This document shows, one piece after another, positions 34,023 to 34,078 of a stretch of DNA of 34,078 bases. Below the pieces are notes generated by a model, which was not told where the DNA came from, did no database searches, and saw only the letters and a program-made list of their open reading frames with translations. Position 1 is the stretch's first letter; each line of letters starts with the position of its first letter. The stretch lies in NCBI GenBank assembly GCA_947254205.1, contig CAMYCE010000010.1, positions 1 through 34,078 of the forward strand, read 5' to 3'. The position numbers and the translations under genes were made by a program. The stretch is from an uncultured Prevotellaceae bacterium. Lineage in GTDB: Bacteria; Bacteroidota; Bacteroidia; Bacteroidales; Muribaculaceae.

Positions 34023-34078
34023 GTTAAACCCAAATCGGTCATTAGGTTTCTTTGTTTTTGTCAAATTATTTTGAGTAA
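34023..34078 (-). repeat. Dispersed intergenic repeat, copy C (cut by window end)
   Basis: The reverse complement of copy A at 14-63: CCTAATGACCGATTTGGG preceded by ACAAAAACAAAGAAACC (the CC is shared) when read on the minus strand. It is truncated by the end of the sequence and lies just upstream of the PnuC-type gene. Confidence 0.75.

Noticed and set aside
33397..34078. A TPP riboswitch upstream of the PnuC-type gene, which would make it a thiamine transporter
   Set aside because: Only 67 bases upstream are available and they hold the dispersed repeat; no THI-box pattern is seen.

Overview
The window looks like a chromosome segment of a Bacteroidales bacterium, probably a gut Muribaculaceae-type organism. 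The evidence is promoters of the Bacteroidetes form (TTG, about 20 bases, TAnnTTTG), a TonB-dependent receptor with an N-terminal carboxypeptidase-regulatory-like domain, BspA-type leucine-rich repeats, and C-terminal tails of the type IX secretion kind. The genus is inference; no database was searched.

Layout. Positions 1-3500 hold a large secreted leucine-rich-repeat protein (minus strand). Positions 3759-8785 hold housekeeping genes: dGTPase and nicotinate phosphoribosyltransferase (plus), then polynucleotide phosphorylase (minus, convergent). Positions 9009-15274 hold a metal-chelate or cobalamin-type ABC importer (binding lipoprotein, permease, ATPase; minus). It is split by an AT-rich island of about 3.3 kb (10858-14174) flanked by a 9-base direct repeat. 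The island carries a Dam-type methylase, an overlapping restriction endonuclease, a small duplicated Cys/His protein, and the truncated 5' end of a tyrosine integrase. Positions 15366-17079 hold trpS and a small FKBP-type prolyl isomerase. Position 17231 starts a secreted M16 zinc protease.

Positions 20427-29444 form a probable five-gene minus-strand operon: TonB-dependent receptor, surface-type lipoprotein, outer-membrane barrel, second M16 protease, flavodoxin, then a strong terminator. A receptor, a periplasmic M16 protease and a flavodoxin together resemble the logic of the Fus iron-protein uptake system of Pectobacterium. This is the best candidate for an undescribed system here. Divergent from the receptor are two tandem secreted paralogs (29655-33307) with their own related promoters, then a PnuC-type vitamin transporter (minus).

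A short dispersed repeat with the core CCTAATGACCRATTTGGG occurs at both window edges and in at least two other intergenic gaps. In two places it lies just upstream of a start codon. No tRNA, rRNA or CRISPR array was seen.
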